Below, piece after piece: positions 1 through 5,726 of a DNA stretch of 5,726 bases. Made by a program: the position numbers and the translations under genes. Each line of letters starts with the position of its first letter. Position 1 is the stretch's first letter. This stretch comes from Herpetosiphonaceae bacterium (lineage in GTDB: Bacteria; Chloroflexota; Chloroflexia; Chloroflexales; Kallotenuaceae), in the NCBI GenBank assembly GCA_030147335.1, contig JASKZZ010000506.1, positions 1 to 5,726 of the forward strand, given 5' to 3'. The notes under the pieces were generated by a model, which did no database searches, was not told the origin of the DNA, and saw only the letters and a program-made list of their open reading frames with translations.

Positions 1-55
1 CTGCTGATTGAGCCGCCAACTACCTAATCGCCGGTTCAGCCTGGCGACAGCAAGC

Positions 56-59
56 GAGG
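56..59 (+). promoter_or_regulatory. Ribosome binding site that fixes the start of the ligase gene
   Basis: A GAGG Shine-Dalgarno core sits 5 nt before the ATG at 65. The reading frame stays open upstream to a TTG at position 8, but that codon has no visible binding site. The protein family begins close to its GIEEEY motif, as the ATG at 65 gives. The site therefore favours 65 as the true start. Confidence 0.75.
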
Positions 60-64
60 TTACG

Positions 65-1207
65 ATGAGTTTCTTTGACCCTTATAGCCCAGACTTCCCA
101 TTTACAATCGGCATTGAAGAAGAATACCAGATCATCGACCCGGAGACGCGAGAACTGCGCTCATATATCACACAAATGATGGAGCAGGGCCGCGTAATCC
201 TCCAAGAGCAGATCAAAGCCGAGATGATGCAGTCGGTGGTTGAGGTTGGGACGCATGTGTGCCGAACGGCGGAAGAAGCACGCTCCGAGATTGTGCGGCT
301 GCGCGGCGTCATTGCATCACTGGCGGCCAAACAAGGGCTGACGATAGCAGCAGCAGGAACGCATCCGTTCTCGTCGTGGGAAACACAAGAAATTTATCCA
401 CACGAGCGCTACTACGGCGTGGTGAATGAAATGCAAGATGCCGCACGCCAACTGTTGATTTTTGGAATGCATGTGCATGTAGGCATGCCGAATCTGGAGC
501 TAGGCATTCAAATCCAGAATGTCGCGCGTTACTTTCTGCCGCACTTACTTTGTTTGTCGACCAGCTCACCATTCTGGATGGGCCGTCAAACCGGCTTCAA
601 GTCGTACCGCTCGATCATCTTCTCGAATTTTCCGCGCACCGGTATTCCCAGCCAGTATGTATCGTTCCATGAATTTCAAAGCTATGTCGATCTCCTGATC
701 AAAACCGGATCGATCGACAACGGCAAGAAAATCTGGTGGGATATTCGGCCTCATCCACTGTTTGGCACAATTGAGGTACGCATTTGCGACCTATGCACCA
801 AAGTTGACGAGACGATTGCGATAGCCGCATTGGTGCAGGCGATTTTCGTCAAGATTTACAAACTTTTCACTCGTAACATGACGTTTCGCACGTATCGGCG
901 CGCCGAAATCACTGAAAACAAATGGCGAGCGATACGTTATGGACTGAATGGCGAAATGATCGACTTCGGCAAGCAACAATCTATGCTTGCCCGTGACCTG
1001 ATGGTGGAGTTGATCGAGTTTGTGGATGATGTGGTTGATGATCTTGGTTCGCGCAAAGCCGTGGAGTATGTTCACCAAATCCTGGAAGAAGGCACAAGCG
1101 CAGATCGTCAGATTGCGACGTTTGAGCGTACTGGCGACCTTAAAGCCGTGGTCGATCAACTTGTGCGCGAAACAACCGAAGGTATCACGATCAATGCCGA
1201 TATTTGA
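65..1207 (+). CDS. YbdK/GCS2-type carboxylate-amine ligase (putative glutamate-cysteine ligase 2)
   Basis: Member of the GCS2 / YbdK family (PF04107), cytoplasmic ATP-dependent ligases that join a carboxylate, typically the gamma-carboxylate of glutamate, to an amine such as cysteine. From the ATG at 65 the protein has 380 residues, normal for the family. Visible motifs in order are the N-terminal GIEEEYQIID (16-25), with metal/ATP-binding acidic residues; VEVGTH (59-64); AAGTHPFSSW (96-105); FGMHVHVGM (133-141), with the paired histidines; SSPFWMGRQTGFKSYRS (167-183); WWDIRPHPLFGTIEVRICD (224-242); and WRAIRYGLNGEMID (287-300). All are intact, so the enzyme is probably active. The substrate cannot be read from sequence: gamma-glutamylcysteine synthesis is the default inference, but several YbdK proteins show only weak activity of that kind. 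No glutathione synthetase or other thiol gene lies beside it. The stop is TGA, followed 34 nt later by a strong hairpin. Family assignment is secure; substrate is not. Confidence 0.93.
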   Translation: MSFFDPYSPDFPFTIGIEEEYQIIDPETRELRSYITQMMEQGRVILQEQIKAEMMQSVVEVGTHVCRTAEEARSEIVRLRGVIASLAAKQGLTIAAAGTHPFSSWETQEIYPHERYYGVVNEMQDAARQLLIFGMHVHVGMPNLELGIQIQNVARYFLPHLLCLSTSSPFWMGRQTGFKSYRSIIFSNFPRTGIPSQYVSFHEFQSYVDLLIKTGSIDNGKKIWWDIRPHPLFGTIEVRICDLCTKVDETIAIAALVQAIFVKIYKLFTRNMTFRTYRRAEITENKWRAIRYGLNGEMIDFGKQQSMLARDLMVELIEFVDDVVDDLGSRKAVEYVHQILEEGTSADRQIATFERTGDLKAVVDQLVRETTEGITINADI

Positions 1208-1241
1208 TGATTCGCGGCGACAATGATTGGGTGAACGTAAG

Positions 1242-1275
1242 CGACAGGGCCGTAAAATCGGCCCTGTCGTTATTT
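1242..1275 (+). terminator. Intrinsic terminator between convergent genes, possibly bidirectional
   Basis: A perfect 11-bp stem (1242-1252 pairing with 1259-1269) closes a 6-nt TAAAAT loop. On the + strand it is followed by TTATTT (1270-1275), a moderately T-rich tail, so it should terminate the ligase transcript. It also lies 14 nt beyond the stop of the convergent S9 peptidase gene on the - strand. On that side the tail (CTTACGTTC) is poor in T runs, so termination there may be weaker or may only stabilise the mRNA 3' end. Confidence 0.8.
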
Positions 1276-1283
1276 GTGACGTA

Positions 1284-3284
1284 CTAGGATTGAGGCTTCA
1301 GATAGCGCGTGAACCAATCGACAATATGCTCCAAGCGATTGACGCGGCGCTGCGGCTGGCCCGAACGCGGCATTTCGTGGCCCTCGTCGGGGAAGCGCAC
1401 AAACTTGGTAGGAACGCCCAGCATGACCAACGCTGTATAAAGCTGCTCACCCTGCTCAATCGGACAGCGATGATCTTGTTCTTGATGCAGAATCAGCGTC
1501 GGCGTTTTGACGTTTTGCACATAGCGCATCGGTGACTTCGCCATCAGCAGTTCTTCGTCCTGCCACGGCAAGGGGCCGAATTCGTCCAGACTAAATTCAG
1601 GACCGATATCGCTGGTACCCGCAAATGAAACAAGATTCGTAATCGAGCGCTGCGCGCAGGCGGCGGCAAAACGATCGGTATGGGTAATCGCCCAATTGGT
1701 CATAAAGCCACCGTACGAACCGCCCATAATACCCATCCGCTGCGGATCAACCCAATCGAGCTGCGCGGCATAGTCGGCCGCCGCCATGATATCCTCAAAA
1801 TCCTGCTCGCCGAAATGCTTGCGTACCGCTGCCGCGAAATCTTCGCCATACGACGACGACCCGCGCGGGTTCGTGTAAAACAGGCCGAATCCGGCTGCGG
1901 CCAGCACCTGGAACTCGTGAAAAAAGCCGTTGCCGTAGGCGGTGTGCGGCCCGCCATGCACATACACAATCAACGGATGTTTGCCGCCATTTTCCGTGCC
2001 GACTGGCTTGATCAGCCAGCCTTCCAGCTCAACGTCGTCCGTGGATTTGAATCGCACATGCGATGGCTGCCGCACCTGATACGCGCTGAAAAAGGCGTCG
2101 GCTGCGTGCGAACGGCGCTGAAGACCATGACCACCATGCGAAACGTATAACTCGGCTGAACGAGCATTTGTTTCGCCGGTAAACGCGATCACGTTGCCGC
2201 GCACCGAATAGCCTATAACCGACAAGCCCGATGTATTAACCTGCTCAAGCTCGCCACCGGATACAGGCACGCGGTACAAACCGGCGCGACCTTCGACCAA
2301 CGCTTCCCATACGATCCCGCCGCGATCATCAAACAACGGCTTGCGCGGATTGGAGCCGATATGGGAATCGCCGCTGGCAATCTGACCACCTTCGCCACTG
2401 AATTGATCGGTAAGGCAACGCGGCGGGCTGCCTTCAAGATCAACCACGTAGACCTTGGCAGTCGTTGCAATTCCTTGCCGGTTGTCGTTGCCCAAAAACG
2501 CGATTAGGTTGCCGTCCGCACTCCATGTCGGACCGTGAGCCGGACCAATTGAACCCGTTAGTTGGCGCACTTCACCGCCGTCAATCCCGACCACAAAGAT
2601 ATCGTAAATCCACTTACGCTCCGGCGTTTCCTCGCTTTGTGAAACAAATGCGACTAGCCGCCCACCAGGACTCCAGACCGGGCTATCAACGTCGCGCCCG
2701 TGCGCTGTAATCTGTTTACGCTCTGAGCCGTCACGATTAATCCGATACAACTGCGACCTGCGATCATCGAGCAAGCCCGCGCCGTCGTACTTGAACGGCA
2801 AACGATTTTCGTACACCTTTTCGTCATGGATTTCGTCGTGCTTTTTGGCTTCCTCATCCATATGACCATTGGACGTAAAGCAAAACATCGTGCCCGACGG
2901 ATGCCAATCATACTCAGCCACACCTTCGGACAACTCTTTAGTTGTGGTGACTTGCTGCGCTTCGCCGCCATCCAAGCTAAGCACGAAAAGCTGCGGCTTG
3001 TCGTCGTCGCGAGTAGAAACAAAGGCCATCTCTCGACCATCAGGCGACCAACGTGGGGCAGAATCATTGCCGCTGTTGCTATAGGTCAAACGACGCGGCG
3101 AGGCGTCTGCTTCGGTGCTCAGATATATTGCGGAGCGATAGGCTTGACGCTGCTTCCCGTTCTTCTCAATTTGTTCGATCCAATGCTCAACATAGGCGAC
3201 GTACTGCCCATCGGGCGCGATCTGCGGATCCGAAACCCAGCGCATCTCCAACAGCGACTCCGGCGTGCATTGTTGATCGGCCAC
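1284..3284 (-). CDS. S9 family peptidase (prolyl oligopeptidase / acylaminoacyl-peptidase type)
   Basis: Serine peptidase of clan SC, family S9, most like the dipeptidyl-peptidase / acylaminoacyl-peptidase branch (S9C), which cleaves short or N-terminally blocked peptides. The 666 residues match the family. The N-terminal part is a TolB/PD40-like beta-propeller with recurring W-S-P-D-G motifs: PRWSPDGREMAFVS (77-90), YDWHPSGTMFCF (125-136), PVWSPGGRLVAFVS (202-215) and PTWSADGNLIAFLG (252-265). The C-terminal alpha/beta-hydrolase domain starts near 410 and carries the HGGP motif (443-446) near the oxyanion hole, NPRGSSSYG (472-480), and the full catalytic triad: Ser523 in GGSYGGFM, Asp604 in HQEQDHRCP and His636 in DEGHEM. 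No signal peptide or membrane segment is visible, so it probably acts in the cytoplasm, perhaps in peptide recycling. It starts at GTG 3284 with an excellent ribosome binding site and stops at TAG 1284-1286. Substrate preference cannot be stated. Confidence 0.95.
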   Translation of the reverse strand: MADQQCTPESLLEMRWVSDPQIAPDGQYVAYVEHWIEQIEKNGKQRQAYRSAIYLSTEADASPRRLTYSNSGNDSAPRWSPDGREMAFVSTRDDDKPQLFVLSLDGGEAQQVTTTKELSEGVAEYDWHPSGTMFCFTSNGHMDEEAKKHDEIHDEKVYENRLPFKYDGAGLLDDRRSQLYRINRDGSERKQITAHGRDVDSPVWSPGGRLVAFVSQSEETPERKWIYDIFVVGIDGGEVRQLTGSIGPAHGPTWSADGNLIAFLGNDNRQGIATTAKVYVVDLEGSPPRCLTDQFSGEGGQIASGDSHIGSNPRKPLFDDRGGIVWEALVEGRAGLYRVPVSGGELEQVNTSGLSVIGYSVRGNVIAFTGETNARSAELYVSHGGHGLQRRSHAADAFFSAYQVRQPSHVRFKSTDDVELEGWLIKPVGTENGGKHPLIVYVHGGPHTAYGNGFFHEFQVLAAAGFGLFYTNPRGSSSYGEDFAAAVRKHFGEQDFEDIMAAADYAAQLDWVDPQRMGIMGGSYGGFMTNWAITHTDRFAAACAQRSITNLVSFAGTSDIGPEFSLDEFGPLPWQDEELLMAKSPMRYVQNVKTPTLILHQEQDHRCPIEQGEQLYTALVMLGVPTKFVRFPDEGHEMPRSGQPQRRVNRLEHIVDWFTRYLKPQS

Positions 3285-3290
3285 ATGTGT

Positions 3291-3296
3291 CTCCTT
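3291..3296 (-). promoter_or_regulatory. Strong ribosome binding site deciding a GTG start
   Basis: On the - strand AAGGAG ends 6 nt before the GTG at 3284, an ideal spacing. An ATG at 3286-3284 overlaps this GTG (ATGTG) but is in another frame, at a poorer 4-nt spacing, and would give only about 55 unrelated residues. The GTG is therefore taken as the start of the S9 peptidase. Confidence 0.8.
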
Positions 3297-3302
3297 CTAA
3301 AC

Positions 3303-3330
3303 AGAACCAAGAGCCGAAAAGCAGGAACCA
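3303..3330 (+). repeat. Degenerate heptanucleotide tandem repeat, four units
   Basis: Four 7-bp units follow one another without a break: AGAACCA (3303-3309), AGAGCCG (3310-3316), AAAAGCA (3317-3323) and GGAACCA (3324-3330). The first matches exactly the consensus of the array at 4825-4852, on the same strand. The repeat fills the middle of the gap between the S9 peptidase start and the stop of the O-antigen-ligase-like gene, and ends just short of the peptidase's ribosome binding site. The middle units are diverged, so this copy alone would be weak evidence. It gains support from the clear array upstream of the neighbouring gene. Confidence 0.6.
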
Positions 3331-3347
3331 CCTATGTGGCAGCTTGA

Positions 3348-3375
3348 CGATTCTTAATCCCTGATTTTTTGTTCT
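3348..3375 (-). repeat. Possible facing heptad arm, overlapping the 3' end of the O-antigen-ligase-like gene
   Basis: On the + strand the units CGATTCT (3348-3354), TAATCCC (3355-3361), TGATTTT (3362-3368) and TTGTTCT (3369-3375) resemble the inverse consensus TGGTTCT with 5, 3, 5 and 6 matches of 7. The arm faces the array at 3303-3330 across 17 nt, as the two arms upstream of the gene do across 11 nt. It covers the stop codon and the last seven codons (QKIRD tail region). The match is loose and T-rich sequence could produce it by chance. Confidence 0.3.
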
Positions 3376-4817
3376 TCCTCTACCAAGTCATCGCGCACCA
3401 ACACCATTCCAAGCCCAAGCACACCCCACAGCAGCGCAGCCATGTGCGAGAACTCTATATTGAAATAGTAGTGATCTAACACTCCAACCGCAAGAGCCGC
3501 GATAACACCAGCTTGCACGCCCAGCAGTTGTCCTGCACGTTCTTCGTCAATGCGGCGGAGGGCAGGCAGACTAATGTTGAAAAACGCGGCCATAATGCCG
3601 AGAAATAAGAAGAGCCCAACCAATCCAATCCGCTGACCCATGGCAAGGTAGATCGATGAAACGCCGGTAACAAGACCAAGCTCGGGTGCTCCGCCAAAGC
3701 CGACACCAAAGATGGGATAACGCCGGATAATTTCGATGGCGTTGCGGTATTCGGCAAGTCGCATCTGATTAGCCTGGTCACGGAACTGAACGCCCTCAAC
3801 AACGCGCGACACAAACGCATCGCCAAAGCCAAGACCGACAGCAACAATTCCAACCGCAGCCGCGCCGCCAATCAGCCACCACAGCCGCCGTTCACGCACA
3901 ATTGCTAGAAACAATGTGGCGATAACCAAGCCGCCAAGTGCGGCGCGTGATTGGGTCAAAAATGTACAAAGCGCCATGCTACCGGCGGACGCGACCATGA
4001 CCCAACGTGGTAGTACCGGACGCCGCGACCAAAGCTGAGCTGCGGTCAAGGCGCAAACAAGCGCAAGCGCGCCGCCAAAGCTGTTGGGATCGACGGAAGT
4101 GCCGATTGCACGCTCAACACCACCCGGATCATCCTCCACGTAACGCAGTACCCGGCCAGAACTGGGATAGCCGATACGACCAAGCGCGGTAAGCAGCCGT
4201 AGTGCCGTGAGATCGTTAAGCGCGTACAAACCAAGGCCAACCAGTGAGGCAAGTGTACTGCCAAGGATCAGCCAGCGCATGGCTTGACGCAGCTGCGAAC
4301 GTGAACGCAAGATATTCAGCACGCCAAAGAACAGCAGCACGCCGAGCAAAAACTTGAAGTAGTTATGGAGCGTGAGATTGTCCGGCAGACCGCCAGCGCC
4401 AAGCACCAGCGCAAACAATGTTAGCCCAATCCAGCCAAAGACGGCGCCACCAAGCGATGACAAGCGCAAATCAAACTCAGGGACGGCAAGCACACGCAGT
4501 GTTGTAATACCAAGCAGCGCGATGAGGGCTAGCTCCAAGAATGTAGGGGTGATTGCAATTTTGAATGGCAACGCGCCGAACGGCAGCAGCAGAATTGCCG
4601 CGAATACGCTAGCAAGGGCAAGATCGGTTGAGCGCAGCACCGCAAGACCGACCAGGGCTGCGATGAGTGCCACAAAACCAAGCCAGAAAGGACCAAAGCT
4701 CACGCTCGCGCCGGCAACTACGCCAATTAACAGACAGAGCAGGACGAGCGCCAAAGTTCGTAGCAGAGGATGTTCGCGGAGGATGACAGAGAGAGATTGT
4801 GATGAAGATAGTTGCAT
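3354..4817 (-). CDS. O-antigen ligase / Wzy polymerase-like multispanning membrane protein
   Basis: Integral membrane protein of 487 residues with about 12 hydrophobic spans (for example near 20-39, 41-61, 66-84, 93-110, 152-170, 180-200, 271-287, 291-307, 312-331, 395-415 and 456-474). It has the layout of the O-antigen ligase/Wzy_C family (PF04932), which transfers or polymerises lipid-linked glycans on the outer face of the cytoplasmic membrane. Family-like signatures are GTSVDPNSFGGALAL (239-253), LTQSRAALGGLV (287-298), RLAEYRNAIEIIRRYPIFGVGFG (split by the loop, 353-375) and IYLAMGQRIGLVGLFLFL (389-406). The large extracytoplasmic loop is about 332-393. A histidine often found just before the YL of the last motif is absent here (VSSIYL). 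The most likely start is ATG 4817, before TLALVLLCLL; a TTG at 4832 lies inside the repeat array. No Shine-Dalgarno sequence precedes ATG 4817. No glycosyltransferase lies nearby, so the substrate is unknown. Confidence 0.85.
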   Translation of the reverse strand: MQLSSSQSLSVILREHPLLRTLALVLLCLLIGVVAGASVSFGPFWLGFVALIAALVGLAVLRSTDLALASVFAAILLLPFGALPFKIAITPTFLELALIALLGITTLRVLAVPEFDLRLSSLGGAVFGWIGLTLFALVLGAGGLPDNLTLHNYFKFLLGVLLFFGVLNILRSRSQLRQAMRWLILGSTLASLVGLGLYALNDLTALRLLTALGRIGYPSSGRVLRYVEDDPGGVERAIGTSVDPNSFGGALALVCALTAAQLWSRRPVLPRWVMVASAGSMALCTFLTQSRAALGGLVIATLFLAIVRERRLWWLIGGAAAVGIVAVGLGFGDAFVSRVVEGVQFRDQANQMRLAEYRNAIEIIRRYPIFGVGFGGAPELGLVTGVSSIYLAMGQRIGLVGLFLFLGIMAAFFNISLPALRRIDEERAGQLLGVQAGVIAALAVGVLDHYYFNIEFSHMAALLWGVLGLGMVLVRDDLVEEEQKIRD

Positions 4818-4824
4818 AACATTA

Positions 4825-4891
4825 AGAACCAAGAATCAAGAACCCAGAACCGAAGGTAGCTCCTGGTTCTAGATCCTCCGTTCTTGGTTCT
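4825..4891. repeat. Inverted pair of heptanucleotide repeat arrays (2 x 4 units)
   Basis: The left arm has four uninterrupted 7-bp units: AGAACCA (4825-4831), AGAATCA (4832-4838), AGAACCC (4839-4845) and AGAACCG (4846-4852). After an 11-nt centre (4853-4863) the right arm has TGGTTCT (4864-4870), AGATCCT (4871-4877), CCGTTCT (4878-4884) and TGGTTCT (4885-4891). Read as a hairpin, 21 of 28 positions pair, with the outermost unit perfect (7 of 7) and the innermost 6 of 7. It fills almost all of the gap between the end of corA (4898) and ATG 4817 of the next gene. No poly-T tail follows on the - strand, so a plain terminator is unlikely. The style recalls the STRR heptanucleotide repeats of cyanobacteria; function here is unknown. 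Confidence 0.8.
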
Positions 4892-4897
4892 ATGCTT

Positions 4898-5726
4898 TTA
4901 AACCCAACCTTTATACCGAAAAAATCCCATCATGCCAAATGCAGCCATCAACATCCAGCCGACAACAATCAGAAAAGCAAATGGATGCTCACCAAAGGGC
5001 AGCACGACGTTCATGCCGTAAATACTGGCAACCAGCGTCATTGGCAGAAGCACAACTGAGATCACCGTCAGGATTTTCATAACCTCATTGATACGATGTG
5101 AGGTCAAACTATCAAGCGTATCGTTAAGACCTTCGATGATCTCTTTATCATCTTCGAGCATATCCCACTGCTTACCAAGATGATCCAAAATATCGCCAAA
5201 ATAAATATCTTCATCAAGCGTCAGAAACGCGCGCTCACGGCTTTCCAGCTGGCGCAGCACCGGTAGATTGGGCTTAATGATGCGCCGAAGCGTGATGATG
5301 TCACGCCGCACAAACGTCAAATCCTGCACCAGCGAACGCACATTACGATCAAAGATACCGTTTTCAATACGTTCGATATGCTCGTCTATTTTGTTCAAGA
5401 TTGGAAAACCGTGGTCGACCAGGCGGTCGATAATCCGGTACAACAGGTACCCGGAACCACGACTCATCAATCGCGCTGTAACCTGTTCATCGGATTGCGC
5501 CAAGGAAAAAGTTTGCAACAGTGGCTTGAGTGAACCATCATGGACAGTAATGACATAGCCACGACCAACAAAGATATCGACTTCGGCAGGATTGGTATGA
5601 CGGGTCTGTTTGTTGAACAGGGGAAAATGCAGCACTAAGAAGAGATAGCCATCATCGGCATAGTCGTCGAGCTTGGGACGCTGCAGCTTGCTCAAGCAGT
5701 CTTCCAGCGCCAACGCATGAAAGTGA
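4898..5726 (-). CDS. corA: CorA family Mg2+/divalent cation transporter (5' end outside the window)
   Basis: C-terminal 275 or so residues of a CorA-type (PF01544) pentameric channel for Mg2+, and in some members Co2+ or Ni2+, in the cytoplasmic membrane. The frame stays open to the window edge: four codons (H-F-H-A) precede the TTG at 5713, giving HFHALALEDC, which matches the family's HPLALEDC motif. The true start is therefore beyond 5726. Counting from the TTG, the cytoplasmic domain holds LQRPKLDDYADDGYLFLVLHF (split, 10-30) and a long helical stalk (about 105-210). Two membrane spans follow, near 212-231 and 244-265, with the selectivity signature YGMN at 232-235 (GMN at 5009-5017). The chain ends in a short basic tail, FRYKGWV. 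The loop after GMN reads VVLPFGEHP where the classical members have an MPEL-type sequence, at about the same length. Its stop is 80 bp before the next gene on the same strand. Family is certain; the ion is inferred. Confidence 0.94.
   Translation of the reverse strand, partial: HFHALALEDCLSKLQRPKLDDYADDGYLFLVLHFPLFNKQTRHTNPAEVDIFVGRGYVITVHDGSLKPLLQTFSLAQSDEQVTARLMSRGSGYLLYRIIDRLVDHGFPILNKIDEHIERIENGIFDRNVRSLVQDLTFVRRDIITLRRIIKPNLPVLRQLESRERAFLTLDEDIYFGDILDHLGKQWDMLEDDKEIIEGLNDTLDSLTSHRINEVMKILTVISVVLLPMTLVASIYGMNVVLPFGEHPFAFLIVVGWMLMAAFGMMGFFRYKGWV

Noticed and set aside
1..27. Open frame reading LLIEPPTT followed by a TAA at 25-27, possibly the tail of an upstream + strand gene
   Set aside because: Only eight residues are visible and no family can be recognised. 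The other two frames stop sooner, but this length is easily reached by chance.
8..64. N-terminal extension of the ligase from a TTG at position 8
   Set aside because: It has no visible binding site, adds residues unlike the family's N-terminus, and competes with ATG 65, which has GAGG at 5-nt spacing.
1680..2150. Open frame of 156 codons on the + strand opposite the S9 peptidase
   Set aside because: It is antisense to a well-supported gene with intact catalytic motifs, resembles no family, and is explained by the codon bias of the opposite strand. The same holds for the + strand frames at 2826-3347 and 4372-4872.
3327..3340. Small hairpin CCAC-CTAT-GTGG as a terminator of the membrane-protein gene
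   Set aside because: The stem is only 4 bp and no T run follows on the - strand.
3285..3353. Sigma-70-type promoter for the S9 peptidase gene
   Set aside because: I found no convincing pair of -35 and -10 elements with suitable spacing on the - strand. The gene may be read from upstream.
4818..4832. TTG at 4832 as start of the O-antigen-ligase-like gene
   Set aside because: The five extra codons come from the repeat array itself, and a TGA closes the frame just upstream. ATG 4817 is simpler.
4818..4897. Sigma-70-type promoter for the membrane-protein gene (TTGATT with TATGCA or TTAATG)
   Set aside because: Spacing is wrong (15 nt or less) and the hexamers arise from the heptad repeats and the start codon region itself.
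5413..5422. 10-bp palindrome TGGTCGACCA
   Set aside because: It lies within the corA coding sequence, is a single copy and is explained by ordinary codons.

Overview
The window holds four protein-coding genes and looks like ordinary chromosome from a free-living bacterium with roughly balanced base composition. The mix of a stand-alone GCS2-type ligase, a cytoplasmic S9 peptidase, an O-antigen-ligase-like membrane protein and a CorA transporter would fit a member of the Chloroflexota (class Chloroflexia, Herpetosiphon-like). That placement rests on overall impression of the proteins, not on a search, and is tentative. I see no tRNA, rRNA, CRISPR array, transposase or phage gene.

Layout. On the + strand, positions 65-1207 encode a YbdK/GCS2 carboxylate-amine ligase that starts at an ATG with a good ribosome binding site. 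It converges on three genes on the - strand. A perfect 11-bp hairpin at 1242-1269, in the 76-bp gap between the convergent stops, probably terminates transcription from the left and perhaps from both sides. Reading the - strand in its own direction, the order is: corA-like transporter (5726 to 4898, its start lies outside the window), an O-antigen ligase/Wzy-like multispanning protein (4817 to 3354), and an S9 family prolyl-oligopeptidase-type peptidase (3284 to 1284).

The three - strand genes are spaced 80 and 69 bp apart and could be co-transcribed, but their functions (Mg2+ transport, surface glycan chemistry, peptide hydrolysis) do not form an obvious pathway. I infer no joint system.

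The least ordinary feature is a family of degenerate 7-bp tandem repeats (consensus AGAACCA, or TGGTTCT in the other orientation) in both intergenic gaps around the O-antigen-ligase-like gene. Between corA and that gene the repeats form two facing four-unit arms (4825-4852 and 4864-4891) around an 11-nt centre. Downstream of the gene a four-unit array lies at 3303-3330, with a weak facing counterpart that runs into the gene's own stop region. This resembles the heptanucleotide STRR repeats of cyanobacteria in style and is the best candidate here for something undescribed.
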